64,000 nucleotides of DNA from Micromonospora coerulea. Lineage in GTDB: Bacteria; Actinomycetota; Actinomycetes; Mycobacteriales; Micromonosporaceae. The stretch covers positions 1-64,000 of the forward strand of contig NZ_JAEMUW010000013.1 in the NCBI RefSeq assembly GCF_016598485.1, written 5' to 3'. The notes under the pieces were generated by a model. That model was not told the origin of the DNA, searched no databases, and saw only the letters and a program-made list of their open reading frames with translations. The stretch's first letter is position 1, and each line of letters opens with the position of its first letter. This document shows, piece by piece, positions 24,626-33,919 of this stretch. Position numbers and translations under genes: made by a program.

Positions 24626-25480
24626 ATGAATGAAAGCGCTGTCGTCGCGGCGCCGACCGACCGGGTGCTGGACCTCTTCCACGGGGTCCGGCTCACCCCC
24701 ACCCAGCGTCGGATCGCGCACTGCCTGGTGCAGCACGCGGGCGCGGCGGGGTACCTGTCGGCGGCCGAGGTGGCCGAGCTGGCCGGGGTCAGCCAGCCGT
24801 CGGTGACCCGGTTCGCGATGGCGCTCGGCCACGACGGCTACCCGGCGCTGCGCCGCCGGCTGCGGGAGCTGACCGCCGCCGGTACGGCCGACCCGGTCGA
24901 CGCCGGCAACCCGCTGCAGCGGGCCGTCCGCGCCGAAATGGGCAACCTCGACCGGCTGGCCGGGCAACTCGCCGACCACGACCGGCTCGCCGAGGTGGGG
25001 ACGCTGCTGGCCGGCAGCCGCCCGCTGCCGGTGCTCGGGCTGCGCGCGGCGGCGCCGCTGGCCGCGTACTTCGCATACTTCGCCGCGAAGGTGCACCCGG
25101 ACGTCCGGGTGCTGGACGACGCTGGCAGCCTGCTCACCGACCGGCTCGAACAGGCCGCCGCGGCCGGGGCGACCGCGCTGCTCGCCTTCGTGCTGCCCCG
25201 CTACCCCCGGGAGACCCTGGACGCGCTGCGCGAGGCCCGGGCCGCCGGGCTGACCGTCGTCGCGATCACCGACTCGCCGGTCAGCCCCGCCACCGAGCAC
25301 GCCGAGGTGGTGCTCCCGGCCGCCGTCGGCACCGACCTCGTCTTCGACCTGCACACCGCCCCGATGACCCTGGCCATGGTGGTGCTCCAGGCGATCTGCG
25401 ACGCCGCCCCGGCCGACACCCAGGCCCGGCTCGAGGCATTCGAGTCGTCCGCCGCCCGCCGCCAGTTGTTCCTCGGCTGA
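24626..25480 (+). CDS. MurR/RpiR-family regulator of the hut operon
   Basis: The 284-residue protein begins with an N-terminal HTH_6 DNA-binding domain (LSAAEVAELAGVSQPSVTRFAMALG). A C-terminal SIS-like domain (about 110-270) would sense a metabolite; in this family it often binds sugar phosphates, but in hut clusters urocanate or another intermediate is more likely. It is first in the operon, 12 bases before hutU. RpiR-type regulators control hut genes in several actinobacteria, where others use HutC. The spacer-internal repeat in its own promoter suggests autoregulation. Confidence 0.85.
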   Translation: MNESAVVAAPTDRVLDLFHGVRLTPTQRRIAHCLVQHAGAAGYLSAAEVAELAGVSQPSVTRFAMALGHDGYPALRRRLRELTAAGTADPVDAGNPLQRAVRAEMGNLDRLAGQLADHDRLAEVGTLLAGSRPLPVLGLRAAAPLAAYFAYFAAKVHPDVRVLDDAGSLLTDRLEQAAAAGATALLAFVLPRYPRETLDALREARAAGLTVVAITDSPVSPATEHAEVVLPAAVGTDLVFDLHTAPMTLAMVVLQAICDAAPADTQARLEAFESSAARRQLFLG

Positions 25481-25492
25481 GAGGAGTACGAA

Positions 25493-27148
25493 ATGCACCA
25501 GCCCGTCCGCGCCGCCCGCGGCACCGCACGCACCGCGAAGGGGTGGCCCCAGGAGGCCGCGCTGCGGATGCTGATGAACAACCTCGACCCGGAGGTGGCC
25601 GAGCGCCCCGACGACCTGGTCGTCTACGGCGGCACCGGCAAGGCCGCGCGGGACTGGCCGTCCTACCACGCGCTGGTCCGGACGCTGACCGAGCTCCGCG
25701 ACGACGAGACGATGCTGGTGCAGTCCGGCCGCCCCGTCGGCGTGATGCGCACCCACGAGTGGGCGCCCCGGGTCCTGCTGGCCAACTCCAACCTGGTCGG
25801 CGACTGGGCCACCTGGCCGGAGTTCCGCCGCCTGGAGCAGCTCGGCCTCACCATGTACGGGCAGATGACCGCCGGTTCGTGGATCTACATCGGCACCCAG
25901 GGCATCCTCCAGGGCACGTACGAGACGTTCGCCGCCGTCGCGGCCAAGCGGTTCAACGGAACCCTGGCCGGGACGCTGACGCTGACCGCCGGCTGCGGCG
26001 GGATGGGCGGCGCGCAGCCCCTCGCGGTCACCATGAACGGCGGCGCCTGCCTGATCGTCGACGTGGACCGCAGCCGGCTGGACCGCCGGGTGCACGACCG
26101 CTACCTGGACGAGGTCGCCGACTCGCTGGACGACGCCGTCGCGCGGGTGCTGGCGGCGAAGCGGGACCGTCGGGCGCTGAGCGTCGGCGTGGTCGGCAAC
26201 GCGGCGGTGGTCTTCCCCGAGCTGCTGGTCCGCGGCGTCGAGATCGACATCGTGACCGACCAGACCAGCGCGCACGACCCGCTGTCGTACCTGCCGGTCG
26301 GAGTGGAACCGGCCGACGCCCGGGACTACGCGGCGGCGAAGCCGGCCGAGTTCACCGACCGGGCGCGGGCGTCGATGGCCCGGCACGTGGCCGCGATGGT
26401 CGGCTTCCTCGACGCCGGCGCGGAGGTCTTCGACTACGGCAACTCGATCCGTGGCGAGGCGCAGCTCGCCGGCTACGAGCGGGCCTTCGACTTCCCCGGC
26501 TTCGTGCCGGCGTACATCCGGCCGCTGTTCTGCGAGGGCAAGGGCCCGTTCCGGTGGGCGGCGCTCTCCGGCGACCCGAAGGACATCGCCGCCACGGACC
26601 GGGCCATCCTCGACCTGTTCCCGGAGAACGAGTCGCTGGCCCGGTGGATGCGGATGGCCGGCGAGCGGGTCGCCTTCCAGGGCCTGCCCGCGCGGATCTG
26701 CTGGCTGGGCTACGGCGAGCGGGACAAGGCGGGCGTCCGGTTCAACGAGATGGTGGCCTCCGGTGAGCTGAGCGCGCCCGTGGTGATCGGCCGGGACCAC
26801 CTGGACTGCGGCAGCGTGGCCAGCCCCTACCGGGAGACCGAGGCGATGGCCGACGGCTCCGACGCGATCGCCGACTGGCCGCTGCTCAACGCGCTGGTCA
26901 ACACCGCCAGCGGGGCGTCCTGGGTGTCCATCCACCACGGCGGCGGGGTCGGCATCGGCCGGTCCATCCACGCCGGGCAGGTCTGCGTCGCCGACGGCAC
27001 CGCCCTGGCCGGGCAGAAGATCGAGCGGGTGCTCACCAACGACCCGGCGATGGGCGTCATCCGGCACGTCGACGCCGGCTACGACGGCGCCCGCGAGGTC
27101 GCCGAGCGCACCGGCGTCCGGGTGCCGATGGCGGAGGGCGCCGCGTGA
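25493..27148 (+). CDS. hutU: Urocanate hydratase
   Basis: Second step of histidine breakdown: urocanate plus water to imidazolonepropionate, using tightly bound NAD. The 551-residue protein is full length. Conserved blocks seen are VVYGGTGKAARDWPSYHAL, TAGCGGMGGAQPLA, the NAD-binding VGVVGNAAVVFPELL, and DHLDCGSVASPYRETEAM near the active site. It ends with a C-terminal MAEGAA. It follows the regulator by 12 bases. Its stop falls in a 13-base sequence that is repeated 59 bases later at the start of the next gene. Confidence 0.95.
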   Translation: MHQPVRAARGTARTAKGWPQEAALRMLMNNLDPEVAERPDDLVVYGGTGKAARDWPSYHALVRTLTELRDDETMLVQSGRPVGVMRTHEWAPRVLLANSNLVGDWATWPEFRRLEQLGLTMYGQMTAGSWIYIGTQGILQGTYETFAAVAAKRFNGTLAGTLTLTAGCGGMGGAQPLAVTMNGGACLIVDVDRSRLDRRVHDRYLDEVADSLDDAVARVLAAKRDRRALSVGVVGNAAVVFPELLVRGVEIDIVTDQTSAHDPLSYLPVGVEPADARDYAAAKPAEFTDRARASMARHVAAMVGFLDAGAEVFDYGNSIRGEAQLAGYERAFDFPGFVPAYIRPLFCEGKGPFRWAALSGDPKDIAATDRAILDLFPENESLARWMRMAGERVAFQGLPARICWLGYGERDKAGVRFNEMVASGELSAPVVIGRDHLDCGSVASPYRETEAMADGSDAIADWPLLNALVNTASGASWVSIHHGGGVGIGRSIHAGQVCVADGTALAGQKIERVLTNDPAMGVIRHVDAGYDGAREVAERTGVRVPMAEGAA

Positions 27149-27207
27149 GCGCGAGGAGTGCAGCGCAGCGGAGCCCCGCAGTCGCGAACAACAGGGGCGC
27201 CGCGTGA
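27136..27207 (+). repeat. 59-bp repeat insertion with 13-bp direct repeats
   Basis: GGGCGCCGCGTGA at 27136-27148 recurs exactly at 27195-27207. Between the copies lie 46 bases containing GTGCAGCGCAGCGGAGCCCC, of a type I recall as scattered through Micromonospora intergenic DNA. Removing one copy plus the core would fuse the hutU stop and the next GTG as GTGA, a coupling overlap like the others in this operon. Confidence 0.6.
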
Positions 27208-28403
27208 CCGACCTGGCTGCCCGGTTCCGGAAGCTGTGGGACTCCCTCGCCCCGGTCGGGCGGGACGCCGACAGCGGCGGCTACCTGCGGTACGCGCTGA
27301 CCGAGCCGGAACGGTGGCTGCGCGCCTGGTTCCGCGACCAGGCCGACCAGCGGGGCATGCCGGTGCAGGAGGACGGCAACGGCAACCTGTTCGCCTGGTG
27401 GGGCGATCCGGCGGCGGGCGACGCTGTGCTCACCGGCAGCCACTTCGACTCGGTGCCGCATGGCGGCGCGTACGACGGGCCGCTCGGCATCGTCAGCGCG
27501 TTCCTCGCCGTGGACGAGCTGCGCGCGGCCGGGTTCACCCCGGCCCGGCCGCTGGCGGTCGGCGCGTTCGTGGAGGAGGAGGGCGCCCGGTTCGGCGTAC
27601 CGTGTCTGGGGTCCCGGCTGCTCACCGGCGAGATCGCGGTGGAGCGCGCGGCCGAGCTGCGCGACGCGGCCGGGGTGAGCTTCGCCGACGCGCTGGGCGA
27701 CCGGCCCGCGGGCGCCGACCCGGTGCTGCTCGGCCGCTTCGCGGCCTTCGTGGAGCTGCACGTCGAGCAGGGCCGCGCGCTGGTCGAGCAGGACGCGCCG
27801 GTCGCGGTGGCCAGCGCCATCTGGCCGCACGGCCGCTGGCGCTTCGACTTCCAGGGCGAGGGCAACCACGCCGGTACGACCCGGATGGCGGACCGCCGCG
27901 ACCCGATGCTCACCTACGCGTTCACGGTGCTCGCGGCGAACAAGGAGGCCCGGCTGCGCGACGCGCACGCCACCGTGGCCCGGGTGGCGGTGGAGCCGAA
28001 CGCCACCAACGCCATCCCGTCCCGGGTGACCGGCTGGCTGGACGCCCGGGCGGCCGAGCCGCAGACGCTGCACGGCCTGGTCGAGGCGGTACGCGCCAAG
28101 GCCGCCGAGCGGGCGAGGCGGGACGGCACGGAGCTCACCCTGACCGAGGAGTCGGCCACGCCGCTGGTGGCGTTCGACGGCGGGCTGGCCAAGCGGCTGG
28201 CCACGCTGCTCGACGCGCCGGTGCTGCCGACCGGGGCCGGGCACGACGCCGGGGTGCTGGCCGCGCACCTGCCCACCGCGATGCTCTTCGTGCGCAACCC
28301 GACCGGTGTGTCGCACTCCCCCGCCGAGGCCGCCACCGACGCCGACTGCGCGGCCGGGGTGACCGCCCTGGCCCGGGTGCTGGAGGAGCTGACATGCCGC
28401 TGA
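27204..28403 (+). CDS. M20-family amidohydrolase in the hut operon (HutG substitute?)
   Basis: A 399-residue dinuclear-zinc hydrolase related to allantoate amidohydrolase and N-carbamoyl-L-amino acid hydrolase. The metal and catalytic residues are visible: His80 in LTGSHFDSVPHGG, Asp91, Glu125-Glu126 in AFVEEEGARF, the ELHVEQG His, and a C-terminal SHSPAE. It lies between hutU and hutF in one operon. No hutG (N-formylglutamate deformylase) is present, yet HutF makes N-formylglutamate, so this enzyme probably removes the formyl group. That activity is inference; by sequence alone it would be called an allantoate amidohydrolase. GTG start. Confidence 0.85.
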   Translation: MTDLAARFRKLWDSLAPVGRDADSGGYLRYALTEPERWLRAWFRDQADQRGMPVQEDGNGNLFAWWGDPAAGDAVLTGSHFDSVPHGGAYDGPLGIVSAFLAVDELRAAGFTPARPLAVGAFVEEEGARFGVPCLGSRLLTGEIAVERAAELRDAAGVSFADALGDRPAGADPVLLGRFAAFVELHVEQGRALVEQDAPVAVASAIWPHGRWRFDFQGEGNHAGTTRMADRRDPMLTYAFTVLAANKEARLRDAHATVARVAVEPNATNAIPSRVTGWLDARAAEPQTLHGLVEAVRAKAAERARRDGTELTLTEESATPLVAFDGGLAKRLATLLDAPVLPTGAGHDAGVLAAHLPTAMLFVRNPTGVSHSPAEAATDADCAAGVTALARVLEELTCR

Positions 28404-29755
28404 CCCGCTGGCTCGCGGAGTACGCCTGGCTGCCCGACCACGCCGAACCCACGCCCGAGGTGCTGATCGAGGTCGAGGACGGCCGGATCACCGCCGTCGC
28501 GCCACTGGTCGGGGGCGGCACCCCGACCGCCGGCGTCGAGGTGCTGCGGGACGCCACGCGGCTGCCCGGGCTGACCGTGCCCGGGCTGGCCAACGCCCAC
28601 TCGCACGCCTTCCACCGGGCGCTGCGCGGGCGTACCCAGGGCGGCCGGGGCGACTTCTGGAGCTGGCGGGACGTCATGTACGACGTCGCGGCCCGGCTCG
28701 ACCCGGACAGCTACCTGGCCCTGGCCCGGGCGGCGTACGCCGAGATGGCGCTCGCCGGGATCACCTGCGTCGGCGAGTTCCACTACCTGCACCACGGCCC
28801 CGACGGCACCCCGTACGCCGACCCGAACGCGATGGGCGCGGCGCTGATCGAGGCCGCCGCGCACGCCGGCATCCGGCTGACCCTGCTGGACACCTGCTAC
28901 CTCACCGCGACGGTCGACGGGGCGCCGCTGGTCGGGGCGCAGCGGAGGTTCGGCGACGGGGACGCGCTGCGCTGGGCCGAGCGGGTCAGCGGGATCGCCC
29001 CCGGCAACGACCACGCCCGGGTCGGCGCGGCCATCCACTCCGTCCGGGCGGTGCCGGCGGAACAGCTGGCCACCGTCGCCGGCTGGGCCGACCGCAACGG
29101 CGTGCCGCTGCACGTGCACCTCTCCGAGCAACCCGCCGAGAACGACGCCTGCCGGGCGGTGCACGGCTGCACCCCGACCCGGCTGCTCGCCGACCACGGC
29201 GTGCTCGGCCCGCACACCACCGCGGTGCACGCCACCCACCCCACCAGCGCCGACCTGGCCCTGCTCGGGGAGAGCCGGACCGGGATCTGCCTCTGCCCCA
29301 CCACGGAGCGGGACCTGGCCGACGGGATCGGGCCGGCGCGGCGGATGGCCGAGGCGGGCAGCCCGCTGAGCCTGGGCAGCGACAGCCACGCGGTGATCGA
29401 CCTGTTCGAGGAGGCCCGCGCGGTGGAGCTGGACGAGCGGCTGCGGACCCGCCGGCGGGGCCACTTCACCCCCGCCGACCTGTGCACCGCCGCCACCGTG
29501 GCCGGGCACGCGGCGCTGGGCTGGGGTGACGCGGGCCGGCTCGCCGTCGGCGACCGCGCCGACCTGGTCACCGTACGGCTGGACAGCGCCCGCACCGCCG
29601 GGGTGCCCCCGGTCGGGGCGTTCCACGCCGCCACGGCGGCCGACGTGCGGCACGTCGTGGTGGACGGCCGGACGGTCGTCGCCGACGGCCGGCACCTGAC
29701 CGTGGACGTGCCGACCGAGCTGCGCGACGCCATCGAGGCGGTGACCAACCGATGA
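28394..29755 (+). CDS. hutF: Formimidoylglutamate deiminase
   Basis: The enzyme deaminates N-formimidoyl-L-glutamate to N-formylglutamate and ammonia, the branch used by histidine degraders without HutG formiminase. The 453-residue amidohydrolase-superfamily protein has its metal motif in GLANAHSHAFHRAL, then a central GEFHYLHHG, HLSEQP, HATHP and the catalytic Asp in LGSDSHAVIDLFEE. The ATG at 28394 overlaps the M20 stop by 10 bases and its own stop overlaps hutI, so all are coupled. Confidence 0.9.
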   Translation: MPLTRWLAEYAWLPDHAEPTPEVLIEVEDGRITAVAPLVGGGTPTAGVEVLRDATRLPGLTVPGLANAHSHAFHRALRGRTQGGRGDFWSWRDVMYDVAARLDPDSYLALARAAYAEMALAGITCVGEFHYLHHGPDGTPYADPNAMGAALIEAAAHAGIRLTLLDTCYLTATVDGAPLVGAQRRFGDGDALRWAERVSGIAPGNDHARVGAAIHSVRAVPAEQLATVAGWADRNGVPLHVHLSEQPAENDACRAVHGCTPTRLLADHGVLGPHTTAVHATHPTSADLALLGESRTGICLCPTTERDLADGIGPARRMAEAGSPLSLGSDSHAVIDLFEEARAVELDERLRTRRRGHFTPADLCTAATVAGHAALGWGDAGRLAVGDRADLVTVRLDSARTAGVPPVGAFHAATAADVRHVVVDGRTVVADGRHLTVDVPTELRDAIEAVTNR

Positions 29756-30930
29756 GCAGCCTGCTGGTGGACAACATCGGCGAGCTGGTCACCAACTCCG
29801 TCGGCGCGGGTGGTGGCGGGCCGCTGGGCCTCCGCCACGACGCCGCCGTGCTGGTCGAGGACGGCCTGGTCGCCTGGGTCGGACCGGCCCGGGACGCGCC
29901 GGCCGCCGACCGGCGGATCGACGCCGAGGGCGCGGCGGTGCTGCCCGGCTTCGTGGACAGCCACGCCCACCTGGTCTTCGCCGGGGACCGGGCCGCCGAG
30001 TTCGCCGCCCGGATGGCCGGCGAGCCGTACACCGGGGGCGGCATCCGCACCACCGTCGGCGCCACCCGCGCCGCATCCGACGACGAGCTGCGGGCCACCG
30101 TGGGGCGGCTGCGCGGCGAAGGGATGCGGCAGGGCACCACCACCATCGAGATCAAGAGCGGGTACGGGCTCACCGTCGCCGACGAGGCCCGCTCGCTGCG
30201 GATCGCCGCCGAGTTCACCGAGGACACCACCTTCCTCGGCGCGCACGTCGTCCCCGCCGAGTACGCCGACCGCCCCGACGACTACGTGGGTTTGGTCTGC
30301 GGGCCGATGCTGGCCGCCGCCGCCCCGTACGCCCGCTGGATCGACGTGTTCTGCGAGCGGGGCGCCTTCGACGTGGACCACGCGCGGGCGATCCTCGCCT
30401 GCGGTCAGGCCGTCGGGCTGGGCGTGCGGGTACACGCCAACCAGCTCGGCCCCGGGCCGGGCGTGCGGCTCGGGGTGGAACTCGGCGCGGCCAGCGTCGA
30501 CCACTGCACGCACCTGACCGACGCCGACGTCGACGCGCTGTCCGGCTCGCCGACCGTCGCCACGCTGCTGCCGGGGGCGGAGTTCTCCACCCGGTCGCCG
30601 TACCCGGACGCCCGGCGGCTGCTCGACGCGGGCGTGACCGTGGCGCTGGCGACGGACTGCAACCCCGGGTCGTCGTACACCTCGTCGATGCCGTTCTGCG
30701 TCGCGCTCGCCGTACGCGAGATGCGGATGACCCCGGCGGAGGCGGTCTGGGCCGCGACCGCCGGCGGGGCGGCGGCGCTGCGCCGCTCCGACATCGGTCG
30801 GCTGGCCCGGGGCGCCCGGGCCGACCTGATGATCCTCGACGCCCCCTCTTACCTGCACCTGGCCTACCGGCCCGGTGTGCCACTGATCCGCCAGGTCCTG
30901 CGCAACGGAGTACCTCAATGTCGACCGTAA
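29752..30930 (+). CDS. hutI: Imidazolonepropionase
   Basis: Third step of histidine breakdown: it opens the ring of 4-imidazolone-5-propanoate to formimidoylglutamate. The 392-residue amidohydrolase has FVDSHAHLVFAGDRAAEF with the first metal His residues, EIKSGYGLTV, GLGVRVHANQLG, and ATDCNPGSSYTSSMPF with the catalytic Asp. It overlaps hutF by ATGA. Its last 13 bases overlap the hutH start. Confidence 0.93.
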   Translation: MSSLLVDNIGELVTNSVGAGGGGPLGLRHDAAVLVEDGLVAWVGPARDAPAADRRIDAEGAAVLPGFVDSHAHLVFAGDRAAEFAARMAGEPYTGGGIRTTVGATRAASDDELRATVGRLRGEGMRQGTTTIEIKSGYGLTVADEARSLRIAAEFTEDTTFLGAHVVPAEYADRPDDYVGLVCGPMLAAAAPYARWIDVFCERGAFDVDHARAILACGQAVGLGVRVHANQLGPGPGVRLGVELGAASVDHCTHLTDADVDALSGSPTVATLLPGAEFSTRSPYPDARRLLDAGVTVALATDCNPGSSYTSSMPFCVALAVREMRMTPAEAVWAATAGGAAALRRSDIGRLARGARADLMILDAPSYLHLAYRPGVPLIRQVLRNGVPQCRP

Positions 30931-32456
30931 TCATCCAGCCCACCGGGATCACCCCCGCCGACGTCCTCGCCGTCGCCCGCGGCACCGCCAAGGTCGTCCT
31001 CGACCCGGCCACCGTGGAGGCCATGACGACCAGCCGCGCCATCGTGGACGGCATCGAGGCCGCCGGCCGGCCGGTCTACGGCGTCTCCACCGGCTTCGGG
31101 GCGCTCGCCAACACCTTCGTCGCGCCCGAACGGCGGGCCGAGCTCCAGCACGCGCTGATCCGCTCGCACGCCGCCGGGGTGGGCGCGCCGATGCCCCGCG
31201 AGGTGGTCCGGGCGATGATGCTGCTGCGGGTCCGCTCCCTCGCGCTCGGTCACTCCGGGGTCCGCCCGCTGGTCGCCGAGGCCCTGGTGGACCTGCTCAA
31301 CCACGAGATCACCCCGTGGGTGCCCGAGCACGGCTCGCTCGGCGCGTCCGGCGACCTGGCGCCCCTGGCCCACTGTGCGCTGGTGCTGCTCGGCGAGGGC
31401 TGGGTGCTCGGGCCGGCCGGCGAGCGGCTCGACGCCGCCGAGGCGCTGCGCCGGGTCGGGCTGGCCCCGATCGAGCTGGCCGCCAAGGAGGGGCTGGCGC
31501 TGATCAACGGCACCGACGGCATGCTCGGCATGCTGCTGCTGGCCATCCACGACGCCCGGCACCTGTTCGCCATGGCCGACGTCACCGCCGCCCTGGCCAT
31601 CGAGGCGATGCTCGGCTCCGAGCGGCCGTTCCTGCCCGAGCTGCACGCCATCCGGCCGCACCCCGGGCAGGCCGCCTCGGCGGCGAACATCCACCGGCTG
31701 CTCCAGGACTCCCGGGTGATGGACTCGCACCGCGACGACCTGGCGCACGCCGTGCAGGACGCGTACTCGATGCGCTGCGCCCCGCAGGTCGCCGGCGCGG
31801 CCCGGGACACCCTCGACTTCGTCGACACGGTCGCCGGGCGGGAACTGCGTTCGGTGGTGGACAACCCGGTGGTGCTGCGCGACGGGCGGGTCGAGTCGAC
31901 CGGGAACTTCCACGGCGCGCCGCTCGGCTTCGCCGCCGACTACCTGGCCATCGCCGCCGCCGAGGTGGGCGCGATCGCCGAACGCCGGGTGGACCGGCTG
32001 CTCGACGTTGCCCGCAACCGCGACCTGCCGGCGTTCCTCTCCCCCGACGCCGGGGTCAACTCCGGACTGATGATCGCCCAGTACACGGCGGCCGGGATCG
32101 TCGCGGAGAACCGCCGGCTGGCCGCCCCCGCCTCGGTGGACTCGCTGCCCACCAGCGGCATGCAGGAGGACCACGTCTCGATGGGCTGGGCGGCGGCCAA
32201 GAAGCTGCGCACCGTGCTGGACAACCTGACCAGCCTGCTCGCCGTGGAGCTGCTGGCGGCCGTGCGCGGGCTCCAGCTCCGCGCACCGCTGGAGCCGTCG
32301 CCGGCCGGCCGGGCCGCGGTGGCCGCGCTGGGCGGGCCCGCCGGCGAGCCCGGCCCGGACGTCTTCCTCGCCCCGGTGATGGAGGCGGCCCGGGCGGTGC
32401 TGGCCGGCCCCGAGCTGCGGGCCGCCATCGAACGCGAGGTCGGCCCGCTGGGCTGA
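30918..32456 (+). CDS. hutH: Histidine ammonia-lyase
   Basis: First step of histidine breakdown: histidine to urocanate and ammonia. The 512-residue protein has the Ala143-Ser144-Gly145 that cyclises to the MIO group (HGSLGASGDLAPLAH), the tyrosine of VYGVSTGFGALA, and NGTDGMLG, DAYSMRC, NFHGAP and PTSGMQEDHVSMGW around the active site. It is last in the operon, coupled to hutI by a 13-base overlap. It ends 31 bases before the convergent rdgB. Confidence 0.95.
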   Translation: MSTVIIQPTGITPADVLAVARGTAKVVLDPATVEAMTTSRAIVDGIEAAGRPVYGVSTGFGALANTFVAPERRAELQHALIRSHAAGVGAPMPREVVRAMMLLRVRSLALGHSGVRPLVAEALVDLLNHEITPWVPEHGSLGASGDLAPLAHCALVLLGEGWVLGPAGERLDAAEALRRVGLAPIELAAKEGLALINGTDGMLGMLLLAIHDARHLFAMADVTAALAIEAMLGSERPFLPELHAIRPHPGQAASAANIHRLLQDSRVMDSHRDDLAHAVQDAYSMRCAPQVAGAARDTLDFVDTVAGRELRSVVDNPVVLRDGRVESTGNFHGAPLGFAADYLAIAAAEVGAIAERRVDRLLDVARNRDLPAFLSPDAGVNSGLMIAQYTAAGIVAENRRLAAPASVDSLPTSGMQEDHVSMGWAAAKKLRTVLDNLTSLLAVELLAAVRGLQLRAPLEPSPAGRAAVAALGGPAGEPGPDVFLAPVMEAARAVLAGPELRAAIEREVGPLG

Positions 32457-32487
32457 CCTCGAGCGGGGCGCTGCCGTCCGTCGTGGG

Positions 32488-33105
32488 TCAGACGGTGGGC
32501 GGCAGCACCTTCGCGACCAGCTTGGCCAGCTCGCGCAGCGCCTTGCCCCGGTGGCTGACCGCGTCCTTCTCCTCGGGCGTCAGCTCGGCGTTGGTCCGCT
32601 GCTGCCCGTCGCCGAGGAAGATCGGGTCGTACCCGAACCCGCCGTCGCCGCGCGGCGCGCGCAGCAGCCGGCCGGACTGGCGGCCGTCGACCAGGTGCTC
32701 CTTACCGCCCGGCAGCACCAACGCGACGGTGCAGACGAAGGAGGCGGCCCGGTGCTCGTCCGGCAGGTCCGCGATCTGGTCCAGCACCAACTGGAGGTTG
32801 GCCCGGTCGTCGCCGTGCCGGCCGGCCCAGCGGGCGCTGAACACCCCGGGCATGCCGTTGAGCGCGTCCACGGCCAGCCCGGAGTCGTCGGCGATGGTGG
32901 GCAGGCCGGTCCGGCCGCAGCCCTCCCGCGCCTTGATCAGCGCGTTCTCGCCGAAGGTCAGGCCGGTCTCCGGCAGCTCCGGGTACGCCTCGACGTCGTC
33001 GAGGCCGAGCAGGGCGATCCGGTGCGCGCCGAGCGCACCGTCGAGGATCCGCTGGAGCTCGACGAGCTTCTTCCGGTTCCGGGTGGCGAGCAGGACCTTG
33101 TTCAT
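32488..33105 (-). CDS. rdgB: dITP/XTP pyrophosphatase (RdgB/HAM1 family)
   Basis: The enzyme hydrolyses deaminated purine triphosphates (ITP, dITP, XTP) to the monophosphates, so they are not built into DNA or RNA. The 205-residue protein starts KVLLATRNRKKL (the TxN-K motif), with TFGENALIKAREG, ADDSGLAVDALNGMPGVFSARWAG, GGFGYDPIF and SHRGKALREL, all family signatures. It is coupled to rph by ATGA. The same rph-rdgB order occurs in mycobacteria. Confidence 0.95.
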   Translation of the reverse strand: MNKVLLATRNRKKLVELQRILDGALGAHRIALLGLDDVEAYPELPETGLTFGENALIKAREGCGRTGLPTIADDSGLAVDALNGMPGVFSARWAGRHGDDRANLQLVLDQIADLPDEHRAASFVCTVALVLPGGKEHLVDGRQSGRLLRAPRGDGGFGYDPIFLGDGQQRTNAELTPEEKDAVSHRGKALRELAKLVAKVLPPTV

Positions 33106-33830
33106 GAGGTGAGCGCCTTCCGCTGCGCGTCGGCCAGTTCCAGACAGCCCAACACGCCCAGGTCGAGCAGGGCGTCGAGCTGGTCACGGGCGAAGACGCC
33201 GGCCTCGCCCGTCCCCTGCACCTCGACGAAGTCGCCGGTGCCGGTGCAGACCACGTTCATGTCCACCTCGGCGGCCACGTCCTCTTCGTAGCAGAGGTCC
33301 AGCCGCGGCTCGCCGGCGATGATGCCCACGCTGACCGCGGCCACCGACCGGTGCATCACCTTCTCCGGCTTGCCGGCCAGCGCCTTGCGCGCGGCCAGCC
33401 AGCCCACCGCGTCGTGCAGCGCCACGTACGCGCCGGTGATCGCGGCCGTACGGGTCCCGCCGTCGGCCTGGAGCACGTCGCAGTCGAGCACGACCGAGTT
33501 CTCGCCGAGCGCCTTGAGGTCGATGCTGGCGCGCAGGCTCCGGCCGATCAGCCGGGAGATCTCGTGGGTTCGCCCACCGACGCGGCCCTTCACGCTCTCC
33601 CGGTCCGAGCGGGTGTTGGTGGCCCGGGGCAGCATCGCGTACTCGGCGGTCACCCAGCCGAGCCCGGAGCCCTTGCGCCAGCGGGGCACCCCCTCGGTCA
33701 CGCTCGCGGTGCACAGCACCCGCGTCGCGCCGAACTCGACGAGGACCGAGCCCTCCGGGTGGGTGCTCCAGCCCCGGGTCAGGGTCACCGGTCGGAGTTG
33801 GTCGGGCAGCCGCCCGTCAGGTCGCGCCAT
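33102..33830 (-). CDS. rph: Ribonuclease PH
   Basis: A phosphate-dependent 3'-exonuclease that trims tRNA 3' ends. The 242-residue protein has GSVLVEFGATRVLCTASV, the PRATNTRSDRESVKGRVGGRTHEISRLIGRSLR block with the substrate-binding Arg residues, LDCDVLQADGGTRTAAITGAYVAL and DLCYEEDVAAEVDMN. It forms the hexameric PH-ring fold. It lies between the metallo-hydrolase and rdgB and overlaps rdgB. Confidence 0.96.
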   Translation of the reverse strand: MARPDGRLPDQLRPVTLTRGWSTHPEGSVLVEFGATRVLCTASVTEGVPRWRKGSGLGWVTAEYAMLPRATNTRSDRESVKGRVGGRTHEISRLIGRSLRASIDLKALGENSVVLDCDVLQADGGTRTAAITGAYVALHDAVGWLAARKALAGKPEKVMHRSVAAVSVGIIAGEPRLDLCYEEDVAAEVDMNVVCTGTGDFVEVQGTGEAGVFARDQLDALLDLGVLGCLELADAQRKALTS

Positions 33831-33919
33831 GCCTGCACCTTATGCGGTGCACCGATCGAACCGTCCCCGGGATGCCCGGGACGCGGCGGCGCGGCTCGCG
33901 CCGCCGGGACGGGCGCCGG

